A stretch of DNA of 64,000 bases from Nocardioides ginsengisegetis (GTDB taxonomy: Bacteria > Actinomycetota > Actinomycetes > Propionibacteriales > Nocardioidaceae). Every line of letters begins with the position of its first letter. The stretch's first letter is position 1. The stretch is taken from positions 2,527,001-2,591,000 of the forward strand of contig NZ_JACGXA010000001.1 of the NCBI RefSeq assembly GCF_014138045.1, written 5' to 3'. A model generated the notes under the pieces. It was given only the letters and a program-made list of their open reading frames with translations, made no database searches and was not told where the DNA came from. Shown here one piece after another: positions 12,798-21,881 of this stretch. The translations under genes were made by a program, and so were the position numbers.

Positions 12798-14057
12798 TCA
12801 GGGGAGGCTCGAAGGACTCGTGCCGACCGGCTCCTCGTCGGCGTGCGCGATGTGGGTGAGCTGGCGCCAGATCAGGACGACGAAGACGGCCGACCCGACG
12901 AAGGCGAACCAGAACGGCGCGGTCACACCCCACTGCCGCGCGATCACGCCGCCGATGCCGGAGCCGATCACGAGGCCGCCGAAGACGCCGACGCCGTTGA
13001 CGGCCCCGACCCGTCCCTGGAGGTCGGTCGGCACGGCACGCTGGCGGACGGTGATCGAGGTGGTGCCCCAGATGAACGCGTGGGCGCCGAAGACGAAGAA
13101 GATCACCAGGGCCACCCACGGGACGGTCGTGAGCGCGAGGAACAGGTGCGTGAACGTCTCGATCACCAGCCCGATGCGCATGATGTTGCCGAGGCTGACC
13201 CGGGCCGTGATCCACGTGTAGGACAGCGTGCCCGCCAGGCCGCCGACGGCCGAGACCGTGGTGAGCAGGCCGAAGCCGACCGCCCCCATGCCCAGGTGCA
13301 CCGTCGCGTAGAGCACCAGCACCGACCAGGCGGCGCCGAAGGTGATGTTGAACGTGAAGATCGTCAGCACCAGGGTGCGGACCGCCGCGTGGTGCCAGAC
13401 CCAGCGGAATCCCTCGGCGATGTCCTCGCGGATCCGGGTCGGCGTCTCGGTGGCCCGGCCGTGCTCGGGCAGCACCACGCGCGAGACGAGCAGTGCGCCC
13501 GCCGCGACGAGAACCGCCTGGGTCAGGAACGGCGTCGACATCCCCGCCGCGAACAGCGCGGCGCCGATCGGCGGCCCGGCCAGCTGGTTGACCGTGATGA
13601 AGCCGGTCTGGAGGCGCGAGTTGGCCAACGCCAGGTCGTCGCGCGCCACGATCATCGGCAGCAGCGTCTGCGAGGTGTTGTCGGCGAACACCTCGGCCGT
13701 GCCGAGCAGGAACAGCCCGAGCAGCACGACGGCCACCGACACCGTGCCGGTGATGACCGTGAACCCGAGCAGCACCAGCACGACCGCGCGCAGCAGGTCG
13801 ACGGTGACCACGATGGCGCGGCGGTCGAGCCGGTCGGACAGCGCGCCGGCGTACAGCCCGAAGAGCATCGGCGGCAGCCACTGCAGCAGCGCCGCCAGGG
13901 CGACGACGAAGGGGTCGTGCGTCTGGGAGGCGACCAGCAGCGGGCCCGCCGCGATGGCGATGCCGTCGCCGAGGTTGGAGATCCACGACGAGGCCAGCAG
14001 CCACCGGAACCCGCTCCCGAGGCGCGACGGGACGACGGCTTCGACCAGGCTGCTCAC
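12798..14057 (-). CDS. MFS transporter (EntS/MFS_3-like)
   Basis: A 419-residue membrane protein with about 12 hydrophobic segments in two halves. The loop between segments 2 and 3 carries GALSDRLDRRAIV, the MFS A-type motif. The N-terminal region FRWLLASSWISNLGDGIAIAAGPLL resembles the MFS_3/enterobactin-exporter-like subgroup. The substrate cannot be inferred; neighbours (smc, a secreted LVIVD protein) give no hint. The intergenic stretch to smc (12654-12797) contains a small hairpin at about 12672-12697 and no gene. Confidence 0.8.
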   Translation of the reverse strand: MSSLVEAVVPSRLGSGFRWLLASSWISNLGDGIAIAAGPLLVASQTHDPFVVALAALLQWLPPMLFGLYAGALSDRLDRRAIVVTVDLLRAVVLVLLGFTVITGTVSVAVVLLGLFLLGTAEVFADNTSQTLLPMIVARDDLALANSRLQTGFITVNQLAGPPIGAALFAAGMSTPFLTQAVLVAAGALLVSRVVLPEHGRATETPTRIREDIAEGFRWVWHHAAVRTLVLTIFTFNITFGAAWSVLVLYATVHLGMGAVGFGLLTTVSAVGGLAGTLSYTWITARVSLGNIMRIGLVIETFTHLFLALTTVPWVALVIFFVFGAHAFIWGTTSITVRQRAVPTDLQGRVGAVNGVGVFGGLVIGSGIGGVIARQWGVTAPFWFAFVGSAVFVVLIWRQLTHIAHADEEPVGTSPSSLP

Positions 14058-14064
14058 AAGCAGG

Positions 14065-14092
14065 AAACCCTAGCCCCGAGCGGCCAGGGTTT
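14065..14092 (-). terminator. Hairpin downstream of the LVIVD-repeat gene
   Basis: Arms AAACCCT and AGGGTTT with further pairing GGCC/GGGC inside lie between the LVIVD gene stop and the MFS start. Only a weak pyrimidine tract follows on the minus strand. It is a plausible terminator for the leftward LVIVD gene. Confidence 0.45.
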
Positions 14093-14107
14093 CCTCCGGT
14101 TTTCGAC

Positions 14108-15643
14108 TCAGGCGCGCGTGCGCTGGCGGCGGCGCACACCGATGGTGAGGGCCATCGCCGCACCGACCAGCCCGATCGGGACGACGCCGTCCTGGGCCCG
14201 GTCCACCAGCGTGCTGTCGGGGACGACGGAGGCGGCCGGCCGCGCGCCGATCCCGTCGCCGGGGAGGTCGACGGCGTAGACGTCGAGGCCACGGACCAGG
14301 TCGATGGCGTAGGCGACGTTGCTCTTGGCGCCGGTCTGGTGGCCCTGGGCGTCGTAGACGGGCACCCACATGTTGTCCCAGACCTCGGAGGAGCCCCACA
14401 CGGCGTAGCCGTAGGACTTCAGGTGCCGCGGGTCGCGCGCGTCGACGAACTGCGTGCCGCCGCCGTAGAAGCCGACCGCGACGATGCCGCTGGGGTGGAA
14501 GTCGAACCAGTGGGAGGAGCAGAAGGCGCCCTGGGGGAGCGGGAAGTCACCGAGGTCGGAGAGCTCGACCTTGTCCAGCGGGACGATCGCCGACGGGGTG
14601 CCGTCGAGCCGCTTGACCCACCAGGTCTGGAAGGACCCGGCCTGGGTGCAGTCGGTCTGCTCGTAGTCCTCCTCGGTCGTCAGCAGCACGTTGCCGTGCG
14701 CGAAGGACGGCGCGGAGCCGGGCTTGAACGCCCGCGCATTGGGGCGGAAGGAGTTGTGCTCGATGAAGTTGTTCCAGCCGGGGTACGCCGGGTCCTTGCC
14801 CTTGCCGGCCCGCCCGGTCGTCGTGACCAGGTGGGGCTTGGCCGGGTTGTCGGTGCTCCAGATCGAGGCGCCGTTCCAGCCGGTGTGGGTGCCGTAGCCG
14901 GCGGCGTCGAAGTTCCACTTGTGGCCCGCGGTCGGCGACCAGAACGGCTGCACGCCCTCCTCGCCGGGCTTCGCGTCCACCTCCTGGGGGTGGTCGAGGT
15001 CGCGCAGGTCGAAGATCGAGAAGTGGTTGCCCTCGCCGGCCGAGTAGACGTAGCGGCAGTTGGCCGACGTCACGCAGGCCACCGTGTGGGTGCTCGTCGT
15101 GCCGGGCGCGCGGGAGCGGATCACGGGGTTGGTCGGGTCGGTGACGTCGACGACGATCATCTCCCCGCCCCCGACGTTGGAGTGCTGGATGTCGCCCGGC
15201 GAGGACTGCACCGAGTCGACGCCGATCAGCGCGAAGCGCGCGATGCCGTCGGCGGTGCGGCGCTCGCCGCAGTTCATCGCCTCGTTCTCGAACAGCGCGT
15301 TGGGCAGCACGCCGACCAGCGCGGGGTGGGCGGCGTCGGTGACGTCCCAGACCCGGACCGAGTCGGCGCCGCTGGTCACCAGGACCGGCGCGGTGCGCAT
15401 GAAGCACCCCGAGATGCCGACCTGGGAGGGGTTGGCCGACAGGTGCGTGACGTTGGGGCTCGAGAGCAGCGTGCTGCCCGTGCCCGGCACGAGTACCGTC
15501 TGGTTGCCGTGGGGTCCCGTGTGGTCACCGTGGGCAGACGCCGGAGCGGCGACGCCGACGGCGGCGGCACCCAGCGTGAGGGTTGCGGCGAGCGAGGCGA
15601 GGAGGCGCATGACGCTCCAACGGCGCGAACGCCGGATGGTCAC
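14108..15643 (-). CDS. Secreted LVIVD-repeat protein with C-terminal membrane anchor
   Basis: A 511-residue protein with a cleavable signal peptide (MRLLASLAATLTLGAAA then an ASA site) preceded by an arginine-rich extension; the ATG at residue 12 is an alternative start. The body repeats the LVIVD pattern (for example DSVRVWDVTDAAHPALVGVL and MIVVDVTDPTNPVI), which is expected to form a beta-propeller. A hydrophobic stretch near the C-terminus followed by RRRQRTRA looks like a sorting or stop-transfer anchor. An extracellular, cell-attached location is inferred; the biochemical role is unknown. Confidence 0.75.
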   Translation of the reverse strand: MTIRRSRRWSVMRLLASLAATLTLGAAAVGVAAPASAHGDHTGPHGNQTVLVPGTGSTLLSSPNVTHLSANPSQVGISGCFMRTAPVLVTSGADSVRVWDVTDAAHPALVGVLPNALFENEAMNCGERRTADGIARFALIGVDSVQSSPGDIQHSNVGGGEMIVVDVTDPTNPVIRSRAPGTTSTHTVACVTSANCRYVYSAGEGNHFSIFDLRDLDHPQEVDAKPGEEGVQPFWSPTAGHKWNFDAAGYGTHTGWNGASIWSTDNPAKPHLVTTTGRAGKGKDPAYPGWNNFIEHNSFRPNARAFKPGSAPSFAHGNVLLTTEEDYEQTDCTQAGSFQTWWVKRLDGTPSAIVPLDKVELSDLGDFPLPQGAFCSSHWFDFHPSGIVAVGFYGGGTQFVDARDPRHLKSYGYAVWGSSEVWDNMWVPVYDAQGHQTGAKSNVAYAIDLVRGLDVYAVDLPGDGIGARPAASVVPDSTLVDRAQDGVVPIGLVGAAMALTIGVRRRQRTRA

Positions 15644-15668
15644 GCCACCGGTCGTGCGCGCGGGTGCC

Positions 15669-15878
15669 TCAGGCGGGCTGCATCTCCTGAAGTGCGGCGG
15701 ACTCGAGGTCGAGCAGCTGGGCGGCCTGGGAGGCCGTCAGCCGGTCGTTCTCCTCGCTGAGCCGGAGCACGAGCGACTCCAGCTCGCCCACGCGCGCCCG
15801 CAGCCGAGCATTCTCGGCGGTGAGACGAGCCGGGGTCCGCAGGTCGCTGTTCATGTAGCCGATCAGCGCCTTGGCCAT
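15669..15878 (-). CDS. Small coiled-coil protein, function unknown
   Basis: A 69-residue protein starting MAKALIGYMNSD, with GGAAGG upstream of the ATG at 15878. Residues about 18-55 form a heptad-rich leucine/arginine/glutamate helix (ENARLRARVGELESLVLRL), so a coiled coil is predicted. No catalytic motif is visible. It stands alone between the LVIVD gene and mutM. It seems conserved-looking and not a shadow frame, but I cannot assign a function. Confidence 0.6.
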   Translation of the reverse strand: MAKALIGYMNSDLRTPARLTAENARLRARVGELESLVLRLSEENDRLTASQAAQLLDLESAALQEMQPA

Positions 15879-15954
15879 GGACAAGCCTTCCGAGTGGGAG
15901 GGACAGCACGCGGTAGCGGGCCGTCTTCAAGAGTCCCACCAGAGCCGCGTCCGG

Positions 15955-16860
15955 TCAATCCGCCGTCGGCAAATGCTGGGGTAGGGGCCGGTGGGCGGAC
16001 GGCGGACGGCGGGTGCGCGGGGCCGGCTGGCAGACCGGGCAGAAGTACGACGACCGGTTCATGAACGCGACCCGGCGGATGGGCGTGCCGCACCGGTCGC
16101 AGGGCTCGTTCTCGCGACCGTAGGCGTGCAGCGAGCGGTCGAAGTAGCCCGACTCCCCGTTGACGTTGACGTAGAGGGCGTCGAAGGACGTGCCGCCCTG
16201 GCCGAGGGCATCGGTCATGACGGTGCGGGCGTGACCGAGCAGCTCGCGGACCTGGGTCGCGGTCAGCCGCTCCCCCGGCCGCTCGCCGTGCACGCGGGCC
16301 CGCCACAGCGCCTCGTCGGCGTAGATGTTGCCGACGCCGCTGACGAGGTTCTGGTCGAGCAGCTGCCGCTTGACGCCCGAGGCGCGCTTGCGGACCTTGC
16401 GGACGAACTCGTCGTCGTCGAACTCCGGGTCGAGGGGGTCGCGGGCGATGTGGGCGATCTCGGGCGGCAGCACGGCTCCCCCGGCGGAGACCGACAGGCC
16501 GCCGAACATCCGCTGGTCGACGAACCGGAGCTCGCGGCCCTCGGCCGCGCCCGCCAGGGCGAGCCGGACCCGGAGGTGACGCTCGTCGGGGGCCTCGGGC
16601 GGCTGGACCAGCATCTGGCCGCTCATGCCGAGGTGGCCGAGCAGCGCGTCGCCGTTGTCGAGCGGCAGCCAGAGATACTTGCCGCGGCGGCGCGCGGCCT
16701 CGATCCGGCGCCCGGTCAGGGCGGCGGCGAACCCGGCCGGGCCGCGCAGGTCGCGGCGCACCGGCCGTGGGTGGAGCACGTCGACGCGGGTGATGGTGGC
16801 GCCGAGGACGTGGCGCTCGAGGCCGGCGCGGACGACCTCGACCTCGGGCAGCTCGGGCAC
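15955..16860 (-). CDS. mutM: Formamidopyrimidine-DNA glycosylase MutM/Fpg
   Basis: Removes oxidized purines such as 8-oxoguanine and nicks the abasic site. It starts with GTG and begins PELPEVEVV, in which the N-terminal proline is the catalytic nucleophile and the next glutamate assists. The helix-two-turn-helix region includes [20 protein letters not shown]. The C-terminal zinc finger has the form C-x2-C-x16-C-x2-C ([10 protein letters not shown] ... YFCPVCQ). The length of 301 residues is slightly above usual because of a basic C-terminal tail. It lies directly downstream of rnc. Confidence 0.95.
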   Translation of the reverse strand: MPELPEVEVVRAGLERHVLGATITRVDVLHPRPVRRDLRGPAGFAAALTGRRIEAARRRGKYLWLPLDNGDALLGHLGMSGQMLVQPPEAPDERHLRVRLALAGAAEGRELRFVDQRMFGGLSVSAGGAVLPPEIAHIARDPLDPEFDDDEFVRKVRKRASGVKRQLLDQNLVSGVGNIYADEALWRARVHGERPGERLTATQVRELLGHARTVMTDALGQGGTSFDALYVNVNGESGYFDRSLHAYGRENEPCDRCGTPIRRVAFMNRSSYFCPVCQPAPRTRRPPSAHRPLPQHLPTAD

Positions 16861-16873
16861 GGGAGGCCCGGCG

Positions 16874-17707
16874 TCAGTTCTTGCGGGCGGCCGAGTGGGC
16901 CGCGCCGATCGCGGGGTCCTCGACCCCGAGATCGGCGGCGATCTCGCCGTAGGCCGTCTCCGCGGCGGCCTGCTCGGCCTCCTTCTTGGAGCGGCCGACG
17001 CCGTTGCCGTAGAGGCCCTCGCCGACCCGCACCTGCGCGGTGAAGGTCTTCATGTGGTCGGGGCCCTCGTCGGCGATGACGTACTCGGGCACCCCGAGGC
17101 TGTGCTCGGCGGAGAGCTCCTGGAGGGAGGTCTTCCAGTCCAGGCCCGCACCGAGGGCGGACGCGGCCTCGATGAGCGGGTCGAACAGGCGGTGGACGAC
17201 CTCGGCGGAGGTCTCGAAGCCACCGCCGGACAGGTGCACGGCACCGATCACGGCCTCGACGGTGTCGGAGAGGATCGAGGCCTTGTTGCGGCCCCCGGTC
17301 GACTCCTCGCCGCGCCCGAGCTTGACGTGGTCGCCGACGCCGATCCCGCGGCCGACCTCGGCCAGGGCACGGGCGTTGACGACCGCCGCACGAAGCTTCG
17401 CCAGCCGGCCCTCGGAGAGGTCCGGGTGGGCGCGGTAGAGCGTCTCGGTCACGACGACGCCGAGCACCGAGTCGCCCAGGAACTCCAGGCGCTCGTTGGT
17501 CGGCAGGCCGCCGTTCTCGTAGGCGTACGACCGGTGGGTGAGGGCTCGCTCGAGCAGCTCGGGGTCCAGGATCGGATCCCCGAGCGCTGCTCGCAGCTCG
17601 CCGTAGTTGCTCAGTGGACCGGCGGGATCAGAGAACCTGACGACGGTCAGCGCGAGCGCCGTACTGGCCGCACTCGCCGCACGCACGGTGCGGGAGGTGC
17701 TTGGCAC
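16874..17707 (-). CDS. rnc: Ribonuclease III
   Basis: Cleaves double-stranded RNA in rRNA maturation and decay. The catalytic signature [13 protein letters not shown] and the second acidic patch ([11 protein letters not shown]) are present, followed by a C-terminal double-stranded RNA-binding domain ([10 protein letters not shown] ... [14 protein letters not shown]). The start is uncertain. GTGs at 17707 and 17686 overlap rpmF by 60-80 bases, whereas the conserved protein begins near [11 protein letters not shown], where a CTG at 17614 just after the rpmF stop is the only alternative. The rpmF-rnc-mutM order is the usual actinobacterial arrangement. Confidence 0.9.
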   Translation of the reverse strand: MPSTSRTVRAASAASTALALTVVRFSDPAGPLSNYGELRAALGDPILDPELLERALTHRSYAYENGGLPTNERLEFLGDSVLGVVVTETLYRAHPDLSEGRLAKLRAAVVNARALAEVGRGIGVGDHVKLGRGEESTGGRNKASILSDTVEAVIGAVHLSGGGFETSAEVVHRLFDPLIEAASALGAGLDWKTSLQELSAEHSLGVPEYVIADEGPDHMKTFTAQVRVGEGLYGNGVGRSKKEAEQAAAETAYGEIAADLGVEDPAIGAAHSAARKN

Positions 17708-17813
17708 CGCAGGCGGGGTTCGCGCAGGTCACCAGGGTCGGCGCAACGGCCTTCCAGGCCGAACGACGGTGACGCGTGTTGCTGCGCGACATCTTCCGCT
17801 TCGGGACAGCCAC
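17628..17813 (-). CDS. rpmF: 50S ribosomal protein L32
   Basis: A 61-residue ribosomal protein with the conserved start [20 protein letters not shown] and a four-cysteine zinc ribbon (CANPAC ... RACGECG). Because it keeps all cysteines it is the zinc-containing form. It lies between yceD and rnc, the standard rRNA/ribosome cluster. Confidence 0.96.
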   Translation of the reverse strand: MAVPKRKMSRSNTRHRRSAWKAVAPTLVTCANPACGAKHLPHRACGECGQYGARADRRQVL

Positions 17814-17857
17814 AGTTTTCTCCTCTACCAGGACCGGAACTTCCGGCCGCGTGTGAA

Positions 17858-18445
17858 TTACTCAGATGCTTCGGGGTCCTGCTGGAGCGTGGTCAGCCCT
17901 GCCCAGCGGGGGTCGATCGGTGCCGCATGGTCGTGCTCGGGATCGTCGGCCAGGCGCGCACCACACTCGGTGCACAGTCCGGGACAGTCGTCCTCGCACA
18001 GCGGCTGGAACGGCAGTGCGAGCACCACCGCGTCGCGCAGTGCAGGCTCCAGGTCGAGCAGGTCGTCCTGGAGCTTGCTGACCTCATCATCCTCCTCAGG
18101 AGAGGAATGCTTGTCGTGAGGGTCGTCGTAGACGTACAGCTCCTGGAACGTCGCGGACATCTCGTCCTCGATCGGCTCCAGGCACCGCACGCACTCACCC
18201 TCGAGCGCGGCTTCCGCCGTGCCCGTGACCAGCACACCCTCCATGACCGCCTCCAGCCGCAGGTCGAGTTCGACCGGCGAGCCTTCGGGGACACGAAGGA
18301 CTTCGATGCCCAGATCTGCAGGTGCCGGAACCGTGCGTGTCACCTCGCGCTGGGACCCCGGGCGGCGGCCGAGCTCGCGGGTGTCGAGCACGAGCGGCGC
18401 TCTCGGGTCCAGTTTGCTCAGGAGATCACTTCCGGTTCGAGGCAC
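17858..18445 (-). CDS. yceD: YceD/DUF177 family protein (23S rRNA accumulation protein)
   Basis: A 195-residue DUF177 protein; in bacteria and plastids the family is needed for 23S rRNA accumulation, and its gene is linked to rpmF as here. A conserved cysteine motif, [13 protein letters not shown], near residue 150 and an earlier GECVRCLEP suggest metal binding. An acidic stretch lies between them. It is followed by rpmF after a 44-base gap, so the two are probably co-transcribed. Confidence 0.85.
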   Translation of the reverse strand: MPRTGSDLLSKLDPRAPLVLDTRELGRRPGSQREVTRTVPAPADLGIEVLRVPEGSPVELDLRLEAVMEGVLVTGTAEAALEGECVRCLEPIEDEMSATFQELYVYDDPHDKHSSPEEDDEVSKLQDDLLDLEPALRDAVVLALPFQPLCEDDCPGLCTECGARLADDPEHDHAAPIDPRWAGLTTLQQDPEASE

Positions 18446-18500
18446 AACAGATCGCCCAGAATGTTAACGGTCTTGGGGTTGCGCGACCAAACTGCGCGCA

Positions 18501-18998
18501 TCACGCGTCGCCGTCGGCGCGGCGCTCGGCCAGGCGCGCGACGAGCGCCTCGTGCACGAAGCCGGGAATCAGGCTCGACACGTCGCCGCCGAACATCGCC
18601 ACCTCCTTGACCAGGCTGGAGGCCAGGAACGACCACTCCGGGCTGGTCGGGACGAAGACCGTCTCGACGTCGGTGAGCGAGGAGTTCATCTGCGCCATCT
18701 GCAGCTCGTAGTCGAAGTCGCTGACCGCACGCAGGCCCTTGACGATGGCGTGGATGTCGCGTTCCTTGCAGAAGTCCGTCAGCAGCCCCGTGAAACCGTC
18801 GACGCGGACGTTGTCGAAGCCCGCGCACGCCTTCTCGAGCATCGCGATGCGCTCCTCGGCGCTGAACAGCCGGTTCTTGGACTTGTTGACGCCCACGGCC
18901 ACGACGACCTCGTCGAAGAGCGTCGAGGCTCGCCTGACGATGTCGAGGTGCCCGTTGGTGACCGGGTCGAAGGATCCGGGGCAGACGGCTCGGCGCAC
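18501..18998 (-). CDS. coaD: Pantetheine-phosphate adenylyltransferase CoaD
   Basis: Catalyses the penultimate step of coenzyme A synthesis. The GTG start at 18998 has an ideal AAGGAG five bases upstream and gives 165 residues, the usual length. The nucleotidyltransferase signature CPGSFDPVTNGHLDI is at the N-terminus, and SSLVKEVAMFGGDV carries the ATP-site serine motif. Its start codon lies 2 bases before the rsmD stop region, so the two genes are translationally close, as in many bacteria. Confidence 0.95.
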   Translation of the reverse strand: MRRAVCPGSFDPVTNGHLDIVRRASTLFDEVVVAVGVNKSKNRLFSAEERIAMLEKACAGFDNVRVDGFTGLLTDFCKERDIHAIVKGLRAVSDFDYELQMAQMNSSLTDVETVFVPTSPEWSFLASSLVKEVAMFGGDVSSLIPGFVHEALVARLAERRADGDA

Positions 18999-19000
18999 GG

Positions 19001-19606
19001 TTACTCCTTGTTCTCGGGGTTCTCGGGCAGGGTGTCCGTCGGGGGCGCGGCGGCGTGACCGTACCAAAGCACCGTCTCGCCGTACCTCTTCTCGCGGGTG
19101 CCCGTGATGCCGTCGGGCCACGTCGGCTCGGGGCTGCGCACGGAGCGCTCGACCACGACCATGGCCCCCGGGACGAGCCAGCCGTGCTCGACCAGCGCGC
19201 CCAGGTCGTCGGCCACCTCGGCCTCGCCCAGGGGGTAGGGCGGGTCGAGGAACGCCACGTCGTACGGCGCCGTCGGGAGCCGGCGCAGCGTGCCCGACAC
19301 CGCGGCGGCCACGACGTGGGCCCGCGGGTAGCCCAGGCTGCGGGCGTTCTCGGCGATCAGCGACGCGGTCTTGCGGTCCTGCTCCACGAGCGTCACGACG
19401 CCGGCGCCGCGAGACCAGGCCTCGAGGCCGACGGCGCCGGAGCCGGCGTACAGGTCGAGGAAGCGCAGGCCGTGGAGCGAGCCGCACCACGACTCGACGG
19501 CCGAGAAGAGTGCTTCCCGGACGCGGTCGCTGGTGGGACGGGTGCTCGAGCCGCGAGGGGTGGCGATCCGGCGGCCCCCCGCTGAGCCGCCGATGATCCG
19601 CGTCAT
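19001..19606 (-). CDS. rsmD: 16S rRNA (guanine(966)-N2)-methyltransferase RsmD
   Basis: Methylates guanine 966 of 16S rRNA using S-adenosylmethionine. The protein from the ATG at 19606 is 201 residues. It starts MTRIIGGSAGGRRI and has the SAM-binding motif FLDLYAGSGAVGLEA and the catalytic N-methyltransferase motif FLDPPY. The C-terminus ends in a short proline-rich tail. It sits between recG and coaD, the common order. Confidence 0.93.
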   Translation of the reverse strand: MTRIIGGSAGGRRIATPRGSSTRPTSDRVREALFSAVESWCGSLHGLRFLDLYAGSGAVGLEAWSRGAGVVTLVEQDRKTASLIAENARSLGYPRAHVVAAAVSGTLRRLPTAPYDVAFLDPPYPLGEAEVADDLGALVEHGWLVPGAMVVVERSVRSPEPTWPDGITGTREKRYGETVLWYGHAAAPPTDTLPENPENKE

Positions 19607-19643
19607 CGGGGAACGTGGTCCCCGGTCGCGAGCAGACGGCCCC

Positions 19644-21881
19644 TCATGACTTCTCCATGAAGTCAGACTGCCGTGATTGCTCCAACGATTCCACCGCGGC
19701 CCCCAGCAACGGACTCTCCAGGAGGTCCGGGTCACGGTCGAGGAGGTCCTCGGCGGCCGCACGGGCGGCCAGGATCGTCTTCTCGTCCCGCAGCACGCGC
19801 AGGGTCTGGAGGCTGGATCGGAATCCGCTCTGGGAGGCACCCAGGACGTCGCCCTCGCGGCGCTGCTCGAGGTCGACGCGGCTGAGCTCGAAGCCGTCGG
19901 TGGTGCTCGCCACCGCGTCGAGACGCTCGCGGGCGGGCGTGCCGACCTCGGCGCGCGAGACCAGGAGGCAGAGGCCGGGATGACCGCCACGACCGACCCG
20001 GCCGCGAAGCTGGTGGAGCTGGCTGACGCCGAACCGGTCGGCGTCGAGCAGGACCATCGCGGTGGCGTTGGCGACGTCGACGCCGACCTCGATCACGGTG
20101 GTCGAGACCAGGACGTCGATCTCCCCGGCCGCGAAGGCCCGCATGGTGCGGTCCTTCTCGTCGGGCGGCAGCTTGCCGTGCAGCATCGCGACCCGCAGGC
20201 CGTGCAGTGGCCCCTCGGAGAGCTCGGCGACGACGTCCTCGACGGCGGCCAGCGAGCCGGCCGGCGCGGCGGTCTCGTTGCCGTCCTCGTCGAGGTCGCG
20301 CTGGTCGGTCTCACCCTGCTCGAGCTCGTCGCCGGTGATCCGCGGGCAGACGACGTAGGCCTGGTGGCCCTTGCCGACCTCCTCGCGGACGCGCTCCCAG
20401 ACGCGGGCGATCCAGGCCGGCTGCTCGGCGAGCGGCACGACGTTGGTCTGGATCGGGGCGCGGCCGGCGGGCAGCTCGGTGAGGGTGGAGGTCTCGAGGT
20501 CGCCGAAGACGGTCATCGCGACGGTGCGCGGGATCGGGGTGGCGGTCATGACGAGGACGTGGGGCGGGGCGCCGGCCTTGGACGTGAGGGCCGCGCGCTG
20601 CTCGACACCGAAGCGGTGCTGCTCGTCGACGACGACCAGGCCGAGGTCGGCGAAGGAGACCTTCTCCTCGAGCAGGGCGTGGGTGCCGATGACGATGCCG
20701 GCCTCGCCGCTGGCGATCCGCAGCATCGCCTCGGCCCGCTGGGCCTTGGCCATCGAACCGGTCAGCAGGGCCACGGTCGTGGCGTCCTCCGAGCCGCCGA
20801 GCATGCCGCCCGCGGCGAGGTCGCCGAGCAGGGCGCTGATCGAGCGGTGGTGCTGCTGGGCGAGCACCTCGGTGGGAGCCAGCAGCGCGGCCTGGCCGCC
20901 GGAGTCGACGGTGCGGAGCATCGCGCGGAGGGCGACGAGGGTCTTGCCGGAGCCGACCTCACCCTGCAGGAGGCGGTTCATCGGGTGCGGCTGGGCCAGG
21001 TCGTGCTCCAGCTCGGCGCCGATCTCGGCCTGGCCGCGGGTCAGCTCGAAGGGCAGCCGCTGGTCGAAGGCCTCGAGCAGCCGCCCCTGGTCGCCGGTGC
21101 GCGCCCGGGCACCGAGCGCCTGGGTGGCCCGCCGGCGGCGCATCAGCACCAGCTGGGTGACCAGGGCCTCCTCGAAGCGGTAGCGCTTGTGGGCGGCGCC
21201 GACCTGTGCGTAGTCGTCGGGGGCGTGGATCCAGTCGAGTGCCTGACGCGCGTCCACGACGGCGTACTGCTCCCGGACGGCGTCGGGCAGCAGCTCGGGG
21301 AGCTCGTCGAGGACCGTGCGGGCGAACGTGATGGCGCGCTGGAGGTCCCACGAGTCGACGCCCTTGGTCAGGGGGTAGATCGGGTAGAGGTCGCCGATCG
21401 CGTCGAGGGTGGCCTGCGCGCTCTCGTCGCCGGCGTCGTCGGGGCCGAACAGCGCCATCTGCGGGTTGGTGAGCTGCCACTCCTGGCGGAAGGAGCTGAC
21501 CTTGCCGACGAAGATGCCGCGACGGCCGACCGGGAGCCGCCGGGCGTGCCACTCGCCGACGTGCTGGGACTTGGCGAAGAACGTCATCTTCAGGCTGGGG
21601 CCGTCGGTGGAGACGACGGTGTCGAGGCGGTACGCCGTCCGGCCGGTGCGCCGGTCGGTGTAGGTGTTGACCTTCGAGCGGGTGATCTGGCCGACGATGG
21701 TGAGCATCTGGCCGTCCTCGAGCTCGGCGACCTTGGTCAGCTCGCCGGTCTTGACGTAGCGGCGCGGGAAGTGGCGCAACAGGTCGCCGACCGTGCGGAG
21801 GCCGAGCCCCTCGACGATCTTCTTGCGCTTGGTCGCCTGGTCACCGAGGACGGTCTCGATCGGCGAGTCGAGCCCGATCAC
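19644..21881 (-). CDS. recG: ATP-dependent DNA helicase RecG
   Basis: A branch-migration helicase for stalled forks. The GTG start at 21881 overlaps the DAK2 gene stop (GTGA) and gives 745 residues. An N-terminal OB-fold wedge domain is followed by helicase motifs LLQGEVGSGKT (Walker A), VVDEQHRFGV (DEQH, RecG type), TATPIPRT, TTVIEVGVDV and QLRGRVGRGG. An acidic insertion (EQGETDQRDLDEDGNETA) lies between the motifs of the second RecA domain. All expected motifs are intact. Confidence 0.95.
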   Translation of the reverse strand: MIGLDSPIETVLGDQATKRKKIVEGLGLRTVGDLLRHFPRRYVKTGELTKVAELEDGQMLTIVGQITRSKVNTYTDRRTGRTAYRLDTVVSTDGPSLKMTFFAKSQHVGEWHARRLPVGRRGIFVGKVSSFRQEWQLTNPQMALFGPDDAGDESAQATLDAIGDLYPIYPLTKGVDSWDLQRAITFARTVLDELPELLPDAVREQYAVVDARQALDWIHAPDDYAQVGAAHKRYRFEEALVTQLVLMRRRRATQALGARARTGDQGRLLEAFDQRLPFELTRGQAEIGAELEHDLAQPHPMNRLLQGEVGSGKTLVALRAMLRTVDSGGQAALLAPTEVLAQQHHRSISALLGDLAAGGMLGGSEDATTVALLTGSMAKAQRAEAMLRIASGEAGIVIGTHALLEEKVSFADLGLVVVDEQHRFGVEQRAALTSKAGAPPHVLVMTATPIPRTVAMTVFGDLETSTLTELPAGRAPIQTNVVPLAEQPAWIARVWERVREEVGKGHQAYVVCPRITGDELEQGETDQRDLDEDGNETAAPAGSLAAVEDVVAELSEGPLHGLRVAMLHGKLPPDEKDRTMRAFAAGEIDVLVSTTVIEVGVDVANATAMVLLDADRFGVSQLHQLRGRVGRGGHPGLCLLVSRAEVGTPARERLDAVASTTDGFELSRVDLEQRREGDVLGASQSGFRSSLQTLRVLRDEKTILAARAAAEDLLDRDPDLLESPLLGAAVESLEQSRQSDFMEKS

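Noticed and set aside
9210..14279. 1689-residue open frame on the + strand opposite smc and the MFS gene
   Set aside because: The Leu/Gly/Ala-rich translation mirrors the smc coding frame; there is no ribosome site and no family pattern.
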